Source: Nemophila menziesii | Lineage: Eukaryota > Streptophyta > Magnoliopsida > Boraginales > Hydrophyllaceae | DNA: 64,000 bases | Direction: 5' to 3' | Assembly (NCBI GenBank): GCA_029959085.1 | Contig: JARWIR010000173.1 | Coordinates: 2,501-66,500, forward strand | Shown: positions 10,602-24,099 of the stretch, piece after piece | How positions within the stretch are numbered: position 1 is the stretch's first letter | Layout: each line of letters starts with the position of its first letter | Notes under the pieces: generated by a model | The model's input: only the letters and a program-made list of their open reading frames with translations | Told to the model about the DNA's origin: nothing | Database searches by the model: none | Made by a program: the position numbers and the translations under genes

Positions 10602-13420
10602 CCCCCAGAACCCCTCGAAACGTCTAAAAACCCCCGGAAAGCCCCCAAGTGCCCTAAAAGACCCCTTGAAAAGCCCCCAATATCCCCAAAAACGCCCAAA
10701 AATACGTTTTAGGACCGTCAAAAAGCACTTTGGAGACCCTCCCAAAACCCCTCGGAACCCCCTAACGACCCCCGAAAACCCTGGCACCCCCCTCAAAGAC
10801 CCGTAAAAAGCACGACGAGGCCCTGAAAACCCGAAAAAAGGACGATTAAAAAATTCCAAAAAATCCCTTGAAAACACAAAAGAGGCTCCCAAGAGACCCA
10901 TAAAAAGCACCAAAAACCCCTAAAACCCCCAACAGAACCCCCAGAAACCCCGAAATAACCCCCCAGAACCCCTCGAAACGTCTAAAAACCCCTGGAAAGC
11001 CCCCAAGGGCCCTAAAAGACCCCTTGAAAAACCCCCAATATCCCCAAAAACGCCCAAAAATACGTTTAGGGACCGTCAAAAAGCACTTTGGAGACCCTCC
11101 CAAAACCCCTCGGAACCCCCTAACGACCCCCGAAAACCCTGGCACCCCCCTCAAAAACCCGTAAAAAGCACGACGAGGCCCTGAAAACCCGAAAAAAGGA
11201 CGATTAAAAAAGTCCGAAAAATCCCTTGAAAACACAAAAGAGGCTCCCAAAAGACCCATAAAAAGCACCAAAAACCCCTAAAACCTCCAACAGAACCCCC
11301 AGAAACCCCGAAATAACCCCCCAGAACCCCTCGAAACGTCTAAAAACCCCCGGAAAGCCCCCAAGGGCCCTAAAAGACCCCTTGAAAAGCCCCCAATATC
11401 CCCAAAAACGCCCAAAAATACGTTTAAGGACCGTCAAAAAGCACTTTGGAGACCCTCCCAAAACCCCTCGGAACCCCCTAACGACCCCCGAAAACCCTGG
11501 CACCCCCTTCAAAAACCCGTAAAAAGCACGACGAGGCCATGAAAACCCGAAAAAAGGACGATTAACAAAGTCCGAAAAATCCCTTGAAAACACAAAAGAG
11601 GCTCCTAAAAGACCCATAGAAAGCACCAAAAACCCCTAAAAACCCCAACAGAACCCCCAGAAACCCCGAAATAACCCCCCAGAACCCCTCGAAACGTCTA
11701 AAAACCCCCGGAAAGCCCCCAAGGGCCCTAAAAGATCCCTTGAAAAGCCCCCAATATCCCCAAAAACGCTAAAAAATACGTTTAAGGACCGTCAAAAAGC
11801 ACTTTGGAGACCCTCCCAAAACCCCTCGGAACCCCCTAACGACCCCCGAAAACCCTGGCACCCCCCTCAAAAACCCGTAAAAAGCACGACGAGGCCCTGA
11901 AAACCCGAAAAAAGGACGATTAAAAAAGTCCGAAAAATCCCTTGAAAACACAAAAGAGGCTCCCAAGAGATCCATAAAAAGCACCAAAAACCCCTAAAAC
12001 CCCCAACAGAACCCCCAGAAACCCCGAAATAACCCCCCAGAACCCCTCGAAACGTCTAAAAACCCCTGGAAAGCCCGCAAGGGCCCTAAAAGACCCCTTG
12101 AAAAACCCCCAATATCCCCAAAAACGCCCAAAAATACGTTTAGGGACCGTCAAAAAGCACTTTGGAGACCCTCCCAAAACCCCTCGGAACCCCCTAACGA
12201 CCCCCGAAAACCCTGGCACCCCCCTCAAAAACCCGTAAAAAGCACGACGAGGCCCTGAAAACCCGAAAAAAGGACGATTAAAAAAGTCCGAAAAATCCCT
12301 TGAAAACACAAAAGAGGCTCCCAAGAGACCCATAAAAAGCACCAAAAACCCCTAAAACCCCCAACAGAACCCCCAGAAACCCCGAAATAACCCCCCAGAA
12401 CCCCTCGAAACGTCTAAAAACCCCTGGAAAGCCCCCAAGGGCCCTAAAAGACCCCTTGAAAAACCCCCAATATCCCCAAAAACGCCCAAAAATACGTTTA
12501 GGGACCGTCAAAAAGCACTTTGGAGACCCTCCCAAAACCCCTCGGAACCCCCTAACGACCCCCGAAAACCCTGGCACCCCCCTCAAAAACCCGTAAAAAG
12601 CACGACGAGGCCCTGAAAACCCGAAAAAAGGACGATTAAAAAAGTCCGAAAAATCCCTTGAAAACACAAAAGAGGCTCCCAAAAGACCCATAAAAAGCAC
12701 CAAAAACCCCTAAAACCTCCAACAGAACCCCCAGAAACCCCGAAATAACCCCCCAGAACCCCTCGAAACGTCTAAAAACCCCCGGAAAGCCCCCAAGGGC
12801 CCTAAAAGACCCCTTGAAAAGCCCCCAATATCCCCAAAAACGCCCAAAAATACGTTTAAGGACCGTCAAAAAGCACTTTGGAGACCCTCCCAAAACCCCT
12901 CGGAACCCCCTAACGACCCCCGAAAACCCTGGCACCCCCCCTCAAAAACCCGTAAAAAGCACGACGAGGCCATGAAAACCCGAAAAAAGGACGATTAACA
13001 AAGTCCGAAAAATCCCTTGAAAACACAAAAGAGGCTCCTAAAAGACCCATAGAAAGCACCAAAAACCCCTAAAAACCCCAACAGAACCCCCAGAAACCCC
13101 GAAATAACCCCCCAGAACCCCTCGAAACGTCTAAAAACCCCCGGAAAGCCCCCAAGGGCCCTAAAAGATCCCTTGAAAAGCCCCCAATATCCCCAAAAAC
13201 GCCCAAAAATACGTTTAAGGACCGTCAAAAAGCACTTTGGAGACCCTCCCAAAACCCCTCGGAACCCCCTAACGACCCCCGAAAACCCTGGCACCCCCCT
13301 CAAAGACCCGTAAAAAACACGACGAGGCCCTGAAAACCCGAAAAAAGGACGATTAAAAAAGTCCGAAAAATCCCTTGAAAACACAAAAGAGGCTCCCAAA
13401 AGACCCATAGAAAGCACCAA

Positions 13421-13432
13421 AAACCCCCAACA
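13421..13432. other. Unit lacking the 9-bp CCCCTAAAA element
   Basis: The usual CCCCTAAAACCCCC reads here as a single CCCCC run between AAAAA and AACAG, nine bases shorter. The same loss is at about 13,771 and 19,131. All three lie in subfamily A. Confidence 0.85.
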
Positions 13433-13989
13433 GAACCCCCAGAAACCCCGAAATAACCCCCCAGAACCCCTCGAAACGTCTAAAAACCCCCGGAAAGCCC
13501 CCAAGGGCCCTAAAAGATCCCTTGAAAAGCCCCCAATATCCCCAAAAACGCTCAAAAATACGTTTAAGGACCGTCAAAAAGCACTTTGGAGACCCTCCCA
13601 AAACCCCTCGGAACCCCCTAACGACCCCCGAAAACCCTGGCACCCCCCTCAAAGACCCGTAAAAAGCACGACGAGGCCCTGAAAACCCGAAAAAAGGACG
13701 ATTAAAAAAGTCCGAAAAATCCCTTGAAAACACAAAAGAGGCTCCCAAAAGACCCATAGAAAGCACCAAAAACCCCCAACAGAAACCCCAGAAACCCCGA
13801 AATAACACCCCAGAACCCCCCGAAACGTCTAAAAACCCCCGGAAAGCCCCCAAGGGCCCTAAAAGATCCCTTGAAAAGCCCCCAATATCCCCAAAAACGC
13901 CCAAAAATACGTTTAAGGACCGTCAAAAAGCACTTTGGAGACCCTCCCAAAACCCCTCGGAACCCCCTAACGACCCCCGAAAACCCTGG

Positions 13990-16900
13990 CACCCCCCTCA
14001 AAAACCCGTAAAAAGCACGACGAGGCCCTGAAAACCTGAAAAAAGGACGATTAAAAAAGTCCGAAAAATCCCTTGAAAACACAAAGGAGGCTCACAAAAG
14101 ACCCATAAAAAGCACCAAAAACCCCTAAAACCCCCAACAGAACCCCCAGAAACCCCGAAATAACCCCCCAGAACCCCTCGAAACGTCTAAAAACCCCCGG
14201 AAAGCCCCCAAGGGCCCTAAAAGATCCCTTGAAAAGCCCCCAATATCCCCAAAAACGCCCAAAAATACGTTTAAGGACCGTCAAAAAGCACTTTGGAGAC
14301 CCTCCCAAAACCCCTCGGAACCCCCTAACGACCCCCGAAAACCCTGGCACCCCCCTCAAAAACCCTTAAAAAGCACGACGAGGCCCTGAAAACCCGAAAA
14401 AAGGACGATTAAAAAAGTCCGAAAAATCACTTGAAAACACAAAAGAGGCTCCCAAAAGACCCATAAAAAGCACCAAAAACCCCTAAAACCCCCAACAGAA
14501 CCCCCAGAAACCCCGAAATAACCCCCCAGAACCCTCGAAACGTCTAAAAACCCCCGGAAAGCCCCCAAGGGCCCTAAAAGACCCCTTGAAAAGCCACCAA
14601 TATCCCCAAAAACGCCCAAAAATACGTTTAGGGACCGTCAAAAAGCACTTTGGAGACCCTCCCAAAACCCCTCGGAACCCCCTAACGACCCCCGAAAACC
14701 CTGGCACCGCCCTCAAAAACCCGTAAAAAGCACGACGAGGCCCTGAAAACCCGAAAAAAGGACGATTAAAAAAATCCGAAAAATCCCTTGAAAACACAAA
14801 GGAGGCTCACAAAAGACCCATAAAAAGCACCAAAAACCCCTAAAACCCCCAACAGAACCCCCAGAAACCCCGAAATAACCCCCCAGAACCCCTCGAAACG
14901 TCTAAAAACCCCCGGAAAGCCCCCAAGGGCCCTAAAAGATCCCTTGAAAAGCCCCCAATATCCCCAAAAACGCCCAAAAATACGTTTAAGGACCGTCAAA
15001 AAGCACTTTGGAGACCCTCCCAAAACCCCTCGGAACCCCCTAACGACCCCCGAAAACCCTGGCACCCCCCTCAAAAACCCGTAAAAAGCACGACGAGGCC
15101 CTGAAAACCCGAAAAAAGGACGATTAAAAAAGTCCGAAAAATCCCTTGAAAACACAAAAGAGGCTCCCAGAAGACCCATAAAAAGCACCAAAAACCCCTA
15201 AAACCCCCCAACAGAACCCCCAGAAACCCCGAAATAACCCCCCAGAACCCCTCGAAACGTCTAAAAACCCCCGGAAAGACCCCAAGGGCCCTAAAAGACC
15301 CCTTGAAAAGCCCCCAATATCCCCAAAAACGCCCAAAAATACGTTTTAGGACCGTCAAAAAGCACTTTGGAGACCCTCCCAAAACCCCTCGGAACCCCCT
15401 AACGACCCCCGAAAACCCTGGCACCCCACTCAAAGACCCGTAAAAAGCACGACGAGGCCCTGAAAACAAGAAAAAAGGACGATTAAAAAATTCCAAAAAA
15501 TCCCTTGAAAACACAAAAGAGGCTCCCAAAAGACCCATAGAAAGCACCAAAAACCCCTAAAACCCCCAACAGAACCCCCAGAAACCCCGAAATAACCCCC
15601 CAGAACCCCTCGAAACGTCTAAAAACCCCCGGAAAGCCCCCAAGGGCCCTAAAAGACCCCTTGAAAAGCCCCCAATATCCCCAAAAACGCCCAAAAATAC
15701 GTTTAAGGACCGTCAAAAAGCACTTTGGAGACCCTCCCAAAACCCCTCGGAACCCCCTAACGACCCCCGAAAACCCTGGCACCCCCCTCAAAAACCCGTA
15801 AAAAGCACGACGAGGCCCTGAAAACCCGAAAAAAGGACGATTAAAAAAGTCCGAAAAATCCCTTGAAAACACAAAAGAGGCTCCCAAGAGACCCATAAAA
15901 AGCACCAAAAACCCCTAAAACCCCCAACAGAACCCCCAGAAACCCCGAAATAACCCCCCAGAACCCCTCGAAACGTCTAAAAACCCCTGGAAAGCCCCCA
16001 AGGGCCCTAAAAGACCCCTTGAAAAACCCCCAATATCCCCAAAAACGCCCAAAAATACGTTTAGGGACCGTCAAAAAGCACTTTGGAGACCCTCCCAAAA
16101 CCCCTCGGAACCCCCTAACGACCCCCGAAAACCCTGGCACCCCCCTCAAAAACCCGTAAAAAGCACGACGAGGCCCTGAAAACCCGAAAAAAGGACGATT
16201 AAAAAAGTCCGAAAAATCCCTTGAAAACACAAAGGAGGCTCACAAAAGACCCATAAAAAGCACCAAAAACCCCTAAAACCCCCAACAGAACCCCCAGAAA
16301 CCCCGAAATAACCCCCCAGAACCCCTCGAAACGTCTAAAAACCCCCGGAAAGCCCCCAAGGGCCCTAAAAGATCCCTTGAAAAGCCCCCAATATCCCCAA
16401 AAACGCCCAAAAATACGTTTAAGGACCGTCAAAAAGCACTTTGGAGACCCTCCCAAAACCCCTCGGAACCCCGTAACGACCCCCGAAAACCCTGGCACCC
16501 CCCTCAAAAACCCGTAAAAAGCACGACGAGGCCCTGAAAACCCGAAAAAAGGACGATTAAAAAAGTCCGAAAAATCCCTTGAAAACACAAAAGAGGCTCC
16601 CAGAAGACCCATAAAAAGCACCAAAAACCCCTAAAACCCCCCAACAGAACCCCCAGAAACCCCGAAATAACCCCCCAGAACCCCTCGAAACGTCTAAAAA
16701 CCCCCGGAAAGCCCCCAAGGGCCCTAAAAGACCCCTTGAAAAGCCCCCAATATCCCCAAAAACGCCCAAAAATACGTTTTAGGACCGTCAAAAAGCACTT
16801 TGGAGACCCTCCCAAAACCCCTCGGAACCCCCTAACGACCCCCGAAAACCCTGGCACCCCCCTCAAAGACCCGTAAAAAGCACGACGAGGCCCTGAAAAC

Positions 16901-17990
16901 CCGAAAAAAGGACGATTAAAAAATTCCAAAAAATCCCTTGAAAACACAAAAGAGGCTCCCAAAAGACCCATAGAAAGCACCAAAAACCCCTAAAACCCCC
17001 CAACAGAACCCCCAGAAACCCCGAAATAACCCCCCAGAACCCCTCGAAACGTCTAAAAACCCCCGGAAAGCCCCCAAGGGCCCTAAAAGATCCCTTGAAA
17101 AGCCCCCAATATCCCCAAAAACGCCCAAAAATACGTTTAAGGACCGTCAAAAAGCACTTTGGAGACCCTCCCAAAACCCCTCGGAACCCCCTAACGACCC
17201 CCGAAAACCCTGGCACCCCCCTCAAAAACCCGTAAAAAGCACGACGAGGCCCTGAAAACCCGAAAAAAGGACGATTAAAAAAGTCCGAAAAATCCCTTGA
17301 AAACACAAAAGAGGCTCCCAAGAGACCCATAAAAAGCACCAAAAACCCCTAAAACCCCCAACTGAACCCCCAGAAACCCCGAAATAACCCCCCAGAACCC
17401 CTCGAAACGTCTAAAAACCCCTGGAAAGCCCCCAAGGGCCCTAAAAGACCCCTTGAAAAACCCCCAATATCCCCAAAAACGCCCAAAAATACGTTTAGGG
17501 ACCGTCAAAAAGCACTTTGGAGACCCTCCCAAAACCCCTCGGAACCCCCTAACGACCCCCGAAAACCCTGGCACCCCCCTCAAAAACCCGTAAAAAGCAC
17601 GACGAGGCCCTGAAAACCCGAAAAAAGGACGATTAAAAAAGTCCGAAAAATCCCTTGAAAACACAAAAGAGGCTCCCAAAAGACCCATAAAAAGCACCAA
17701 AAACCCCTAAAACCTCCAACAGAACCCCCAGAAACCACGAAATAACCCCCCAGAACCCCTCGAAACGTCTAAAAACCCCCGGAAAGCCCCCAAGGGCCCT
17801 AAAAGACCCCTTGAAAAGCCCCCAATATCCCCAAAAACGCCCAAAAATACGTTTAAGGACCGTCAAAAAGCACTTTGGAGACCCTCCCAAAACCCCTCGG
17901 AACCCCCTAACGACCCCCGAAAACCCTGGCACCCCCCTCAAAAACCCGTAAAAAGCACGACGAGGCCATGAAAACCCGAAAAAAGGACGA
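13990..17990. repeat. Copied segment, copy 2 (partner at 5,400-9,400)
   Basis: Left of about 13,990 the match fails: units at 13.42 and 13.77 kb lack the 9-bp element, and the AAACTCCC variant seen at 5310 is absent at the equivalent place. Right of about 17,990 the unit types differ. Private changes here include CCCTTAAAAAGC near 14364 and CCCCGTAACG near 16471. About 4.6 kb of other units separates the two copies. Confidence 0.75.
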
Positions 17991-18706
17991 TTAAAAAAGT
18001 CCGAAAAATCCCTTGAAAACACAAAAGAGGCTCCCAAGAGACCCATAAAAAGCACCAAAAACCCCTAAAACCCCCAACAGAACCCCCAGAAACCCCGAAA
18101 TAACCCCCCAGAACCCCTCGAAACGTCTAAAAACCCCTGGAAAGCCCCCAAGGGCCCTAAAAGACCCCTTGAAAAACCCCCAATATCCCCAAAAACGCCC
18201 AAAAATACGTTTAGGGACCGTCAAAAAGCACTTTGGAGACCCTCCCAAAACCCCTCGGAACCCCCTAACGACCCCCGAAAACCCTGGCACCCCCCTCAAA
18301 AACCCGTAAAAAGTACGACGAGGCCCTGAAAACCCGAAAAAAGGACGATTAAAAAAGTCCGAAAAATCCCTTGAAAACACAAAAGAGGCTCCCAAAAGAC
18401 CCATAAAAAGCACCAAAAACCCCTAAAACCTCCAACAGAACCCCCAGAAACCCCGAAATAACCCCCCAGAACCCCTCGAAACGTCTAAAAACCCCCGGAA
18501 AGCCCCCAAGGGCCCTAAAAGACCCCTTGAAAAGCCCCCAATATCCCCAAAAACGCCCAAAAATACGTTTAAGGACCGTCAAAAAGCACTTTGGAGACCC
18601 TCCCAAAACCCCTCGGAACCCCCTAACGACCCCCGAAAACCCTGGCACCCCCCTCAAAAACCCGTAAAAAGCACGACGAGGCCATGAAAACCCGAAAAAA
18701 GGACGA
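17275..18706. repeat. Two-unit higher-order repeat, 716 bp
   Basis: Two unit types alternate. One has AAGAGACCC, CCCCTGGAAAG, GAAAAACCCCC and GTTTAGGGACC together. The other has CCTCCAACAG and GTTTAAGGACC. The pair occurs twice in succession, with reading frames and variants offset by 716 bases. The same two types occur in less regular order between 9.7 and 13.0 kb. Confidence 0.7.
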
Positions 18707-21700
18707 TTAAAAAAGTCCGAAAAATCCCTTGAAAACACAAAAGAGGCTCCCAAAAGACCCATAGAAAGCACCAAAAACCCCTAAAAACCCCAACAGAACC
18801 CCCTGAAACCCCGAAATAACCCCCCAGAACCCCTCGAAACGTCTAAAAACCCCCGGAAAGCCCCCAAGGGCCCTAAAAGATCCCTTGAAAAGCCCCCAAT
18901 ATCCCCAAAAACGCTCAAAAATACGTTTAAGGACCGTCAAAAAGCACTTTGGAGACCCTCCCAAAACCCCTCGGAACCCCCTAACGACCCCCGAAAACCC
19001 TGGCACCCCCCTCAAAGACCCGTAAAAAGCACGACGAGGCCCTGAAAACCCGAAAAAAGGACGATTAAAAAAGTCCGAAAAATCCCTTGAAAACACAAAA
19101 GAGGCTCCCAAAAGACCCATAGAAAGCACCAAAAACCCCCAACAGAACCCCCAGAAACCCCGAAATAACCCCCCAGAACCCCTCGAAACGTCTAAAAACC
19201 CCCGGAAAGCCCCCAAGGGCCCTAAAAGATCCCTTGAAAAGCCCCCAATATCCCCAAAAACGCCCAAAAATACGTTTAAGGACCGTCAAAAAGCACTTTG
19301 GAGACCCTCCCAAAACCCCTCGGAACCCCCTAACGACCCCCGAAAACCCTGGCACCCCCCTCAAAGACCCGTAAAAAGCACGACGAGGCCCTGAAAACCC
19401 GAAAAAAGGACGATTAAAAAAGTCCGAAAAATCCCTTGAAAACACAAAAGAGGCTCCCAAAAGACCCATAGAAAGCACCAAAAACCCCTAAAACCCCCAA
19501 CAGAAACCCCAGAAACCCCGAAATAACCCCCCAGAACCCCCCGAAACGTCTAAAAACCCCCGGAAAGCCCCCAAGGGCCCTAAAAGATCCCTTGAAAAGC
19601 CCCCAATATCCCCAAAAACGCCCAAAAATACGTTTAAGGACCGTCAAAAAGCACTTTGGAGACCCTCCCAAAACCCCTCGGAACCCCCTAACGACCCCCG
19701 AAAACCCTGGCACCCCCCTCAAAAACCCGTAAAAAGCACGACGAGGCCCTGAAAACCCGAAAAAAGGACGATTAAAAAAGTCCGAAAAATCCCTTGAAAA
19801 CACAAAGGAGGCTCCAAAAAGACCCATAAAAAGCACCAAAAACCCCAAAAACCCCCAACAGAAACCCCAGAAACCCCGAAATAACCCCCCAGAACCCCCC
19901 GAAACGACTAAAAACCCCCGGAAAGCCCCGAAGGGCCCTAAAAGACCCCTTGAAAAGCCCCCAATATCCCCAAAAACGCCCAAAAATACGTTTAAGGACC
20001 GTCAAAAAGCACTTTGGAGACCCTCCCAAAACCCCTCGGAACCCCCTAACGACCCCCGAAAACCCTGGCACCCCCCTCAAAGACCCGTAAAAAGCACGAC
20101 GAGGCCCTGAAAACCCGAAAAAAGGACGATTAAAAAAGTCCGAAAAATCCCTTGAAAACACAAAAGAGGCTCCCAGAAGACCCATAAAAAGCACCAAAAA
20201 CCCCTAAAACCCCCCAACAGAACCCCCAGAAACCCCGAAATAACCCCCCAGAACCCCTCGAAACGTCTAAAAACCCCCGGAAAGCCCCCAAGGGCCCTAA
20301 AAGACCCCTTGAAAAGCCCCCAATATCCCCAAAAACGCCCAAAAATACGTTTTAGGACCGTCAAAAAGCACTTTGGAGACCCTCCCAAAACCCCTCGGAA
20401 CCCCCTAACGACCCCCGAAAACCCTGGCACCCCCCTCAAAGACCCGTAAAAAGCACGACGAGGCCCTGAAAACCCGAAAAAAGGACGATTAAAAAATTCC
20501 AAAAAATCCCTTGAAAACACAAAAGAGGCTCCCAAAAGACCCATAGAAAGCACCAAAAACCCCTAATACCGCCAACAGAACCCCCAGAAACCCCGAAATA
20601 ACCCCCCAGAACCCCTCGAAACGTCTAAAAACCCCCGGAAAGCCCCCAAGGGCCCTAAAAGATCCCTTGAAAAGCCCCCAATATCCCCAAAAACGCCCAA
20701 AAATACGTTTACGGACCATCAAAAAGCATTTTGGAGACCCTCCCAAAACCCCTCGGAACCCCCTAACGACCCCCGAAAACCCTGGCACCCCCCTCAAAAA
20801 CCCGTAAAAAGCACGACGAGGCCCTGAAAACCCGAAAAAAGGACGATTAAAAAAGTCCGAAAAATCCCTTGAAAACACAAAAGAGGCTCCCAAGAGACCC
20901 ATAAAAAGCACCAAAAACCCCTAAACCCCCAACAGAACCCCCAGAAACCCCGAAATAACCCCCCAGAACCACTCGAAACGTCTAAAAACCCCTGGAAAGC
21001 CCCCAAGGGCCCTAAAAGACCCCTTGAAAAACCCCCAATATCCCCAAAAACGCCCAAAAATACGTTTAGGGACCGTCAAAAAGCACTTTGGAGACCCTCC
21101 CAAAACCCCTCGGAACCCCCTAACGACCCCCGAAAACCCTGGCACCCCCCTCAAAAACCCGTAAAAAGCACGACGAGGCCCTGAAAACCCGAAAAAAAGA
21201 CGATTAAAAAAGTCCGAAAAATCCCTTGAAAACACAAAAGAGGCTCCCAAAAGACCCATAAAAAGCACCAAAAACCCCCAGAACCCCCAACAGAACCCCC
21301 AGAAACCCCGAAATAACCCCCCAGAACCCCTCGAAACGTCTAAAAACCCCCGGAAAGCCCCAAAGGGCCCTAAAAGACCCCTTGAAAAGCCCCCAATATC
21401 CCCAAAAACGCCCAAAAATACGTTTAAGGACCGTCAAAAAGCACTTTGGAGACCCTCCCAAAACCCCTCGGAACCCCCTAACGACCCCCGAAAACCCTGG
21501 CACCCCCCTCAAAGACCCGTAAAAAGCACGACGAGGCCCTGAAAACCCGAAAAAAGGACGATTAAAAAATTCCAAAAAATCCCTTGAAAACACAAAAGAG
21601 GCTCCCAAAAGACCCATAGAAAGCACCAAAAACCCCTAAAACCCCCAACAGAACCCCCAGAAACCCCGAAATAACCCCCCAGAACCCCTCGAAACGTCTA

Positions 21701-22540
21701 AAAACCCCCGGAAAGCCCCCAAGGGCCCTAAAAGACCCCTTGAAAAGCCCCCAATATCCCCAAAAACGCCCAAAAATACGTTTAAGGACCGTCAAAAAGC
21801 ACTTTGGAGACCCTCACAAAACCCCTCGGAACCCCCTAACGACCCCCGAAAACCCTGGCACCCCCCTCAAAAACCCGTAAAAAGCACGACGAGGCCCTGA
21901 AAACCCGAAAAAAGGACGATTAAAAAAGTCCGAAAAATCCCTTGAAAACACAAAGGAGGCTCCCAAAAGACCCATAAAAAGCACCAAAAACCCCTAAAAC
22001 CCCCCAACAGAACCCCCAGTAACCCCGAAATAACCCCCCAGAACCTCTCGAAACGTCTAAAAACCCCCGGAAAGCCCCCAAGGGCCCTAAAAGACCCCTT
22101 GAAAAGCCCCCAATATCCCCAAAAACGCCCAAAAATACGTTTAAGGACCGTCAAAAAGCACTTTGGAGACCCTCCCAAAACCCCTCGGAACCCCCTAACG
22201 ACCCTCGAAAACCCTGGCACCCCCCTCAAAAACCCGTAAAAAGCACGACGAGGCCCTGAAAACCCGAAAAAAGGACGATTAAAAAAGTCCGAAAAATCCC
22301 TTGAAAACACAAAAGAGGCTTCCAAAAGACCCATAAAAAGCACCAAAAACCCCTAAAACCCCCAACAGAACCCCCAGAAACCCCGAAATAACCCCCCAGA
22401 ACCCCTCGAAACGTCTAAAAACCCCCGGAAAGCCCCCAAGGGCCCTAAAAGACCCCTTGAAAAGCCCCCAATATCCCCAAAAACGCCCAAAAATACGTTT
22501 AAGGACCGTCAAAAAGCACTTTGGAGACCCTCCCAAAACC

Positions 22541-22898
22541 CCTCGGAACCCCCTAACGACCCCCGAAAACCCTGGCACCCCCCTCAAAAACCCGTAAAAA
22601 GCACGACGAGGCCCTGAAAACCCGAAAAAGGGACGATTAAAAAAGTCCGAAAAATCCCTTGAAAACACAAAAGAGCCTCCCAAAAGACCCATAAAAAGCA
22701 CCGAAAACCCCTAAAACCCCCAACAGAACCCCCAGAAACCCCGAAATAACCCCCCAAAACCCCTCGAAACGTCTAAAAACCCCCGGAAAGCCCCCAAGGG
22801 CCCTAAAAGACCCCTTGAAAAGCCCCCAATATCCCCAAAAACGCCCAAAAATACGTTTAAGGACCGTCAAAAAGCACTTTGGAGACCCTCACAAAACC
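22541..22898. repeat. Marker unit type with AGAGCCTCCC (representative)
   Basis: This unit combines AAAAAGGGACG, AGAGCCTCCC and CCCAAAACCCCTCG. The same combination recurs with the block near 32.3, 33.8, 35.5, 38.0, 39.4, 41.2, 42.6, 46.5, 49.4, 50.9, 53.0, 55.5, 56.2, 57.7 and 62.4 kb. Spacings from 32.3 kb on are about 4, 5, 7, 4, 5, 4, 11, 8, 4, 6, 7, 2, 4 and 13 units. Four is the commonest, so a four-unit repeat probably underlies subfamily B but has been heavily reshuffled. Confidence 0.75.
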
Positions 22899-23813
22899 CC
22901 TCGGAACCCCCTAACGACCCCCGAAAACCCTGGCACCCCCCTCAAAAACCCGTAAAAAGCACGACGAGGCCCTGAAAACCCGAAAAAAGGACGATTAAAA
23001 AAGTCCGAAAAATCCCTTGAAAACACAAAGGAGGCTCCCAAAAGACCCATAAAAAGCACCAAAAACCCCTAAAACCCCCCAACAGAACCCCCAGTAACCC
23101 CGAAATAACCCCCCAGAACCCCTCGAAACGTCTAAAAACCCCCGGAAAGCCCCCAAGGGCCCTAAAAGACCCCTTGAAAAGCCCCCAATATCCCCAAAAA
23201 CGCCCAAAAATACGTTTAAGGACCGTCAAAAAGCACTTTGGAGACCCTCACAAAACCCCTCGGAACCCCCTAACGACCCCCGAAAACCCTGGCACCCCCC
23301 TCAAAAACCCGTAAAAAGCACGACGAGGCCCTGAAAACCCGAAAAAAGGACGATTAAAAAAGTCCGAAAAATCCCTTGAAAACACAAAGGAGGCTCCCAA
23401 AAGACCCATAAAAAGCACCAAAAACCCCTAAAACCTCCCAACAGAACCCCCAGTAACCCCGAAATAACCCCCCAGAACCCCTCGAAACGTCTAAAAACCC
23501 CCGGAAAGCCCCCAAAGCCCTAAAAGACCCCTTGAAAAGCCCCTAATATCCCCAAAAACGCCCAAAAATACGTTTAAGGACCGTCAAAAAGCACTTTGGA
23601 GACCCTCCCAAAACCCCTCGGAACCCCCTAACGACCCCCGAAAACCCTGGCACCCCCCTCAAAAACCCGTAAAAAGCACGACGAGGCCCTGAAAACCCGA
23701 AAAAAGGGCGATTAAAAAAGTCCGAAAAATCCCTTGAAAACACAAAGGAGGCTCCCAAAAGACCCATATAAAGCACCAAAAACCCATAAAACCCCCAACA
23801 GAACCCCCAGTAA

Positions 23814-23855
23814 CCCCGAAATAACCCCCCAGAACCCCGAAATAACCCCCCAGAA
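23814..23855. repeat. 21-bp tandem duplication inside one unit
   Basis: The 21-base stretch CCCCGAAATAACC...AGAA at 23814-23834 is repeated exactly at 23835-23855. It adds two C-runs to cluster II. Its length equals two helical turns, so the spacing of the C-runs is kept. Confidence 0.92.
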
Positions 23856-24099
23856 CCCCTCGAAACGTCTAAAAACCCCCGGAAAGCCCCCAAGGGCCCT
23901 AAAAGACCCCTTGAAAAGCCCCCAATATCCCCCAAAAACGCCCAAAAATACGTTTAAGGACCGTCAAAAAGCACTTTGGAGACCCTCCCAAAACCCCTCG
24001 GAACCCCCTAACGACCCCCGAAAACCCTGGCACCCCCCTCAAAAACCCGTAAAAAGCACGACGAGGCCCTGAAAACCCGAAAAAAGGACGATTAAAAAA

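Larger units (their letters stand above)
1..21800. repeat. Subfamily A portion of the array
   Basis: Units here carry CCCAGAAACCCC (or a close variant) and never the CCCAGTAACCCC form common further right. Other frequent marks are GATCCCTT in place of GACCCCTT, CATAGAAAGC in place of CATAAAAAGC, GTTTAGGGACC in place of GTTTAAGGACC, CAAAGACCCG, and GCCATGAAAA (near 9377, 10451, 11537, 12970, 17965 and 18681). AAAGAGGCTCCC is the usual form of the GAGGCT block; some units have AAAGGAGGCTCAC. Boundary precision is about one unit. Confidence 0.75.

Noticed and set aside
23766..23775. ATATAAAG resembling a TATA box in the CATATAAAGC units
   Set aside because: It is one recurrent substitution in the usual CATAAAAAGC box, present in five units, with no credible gene downstream.
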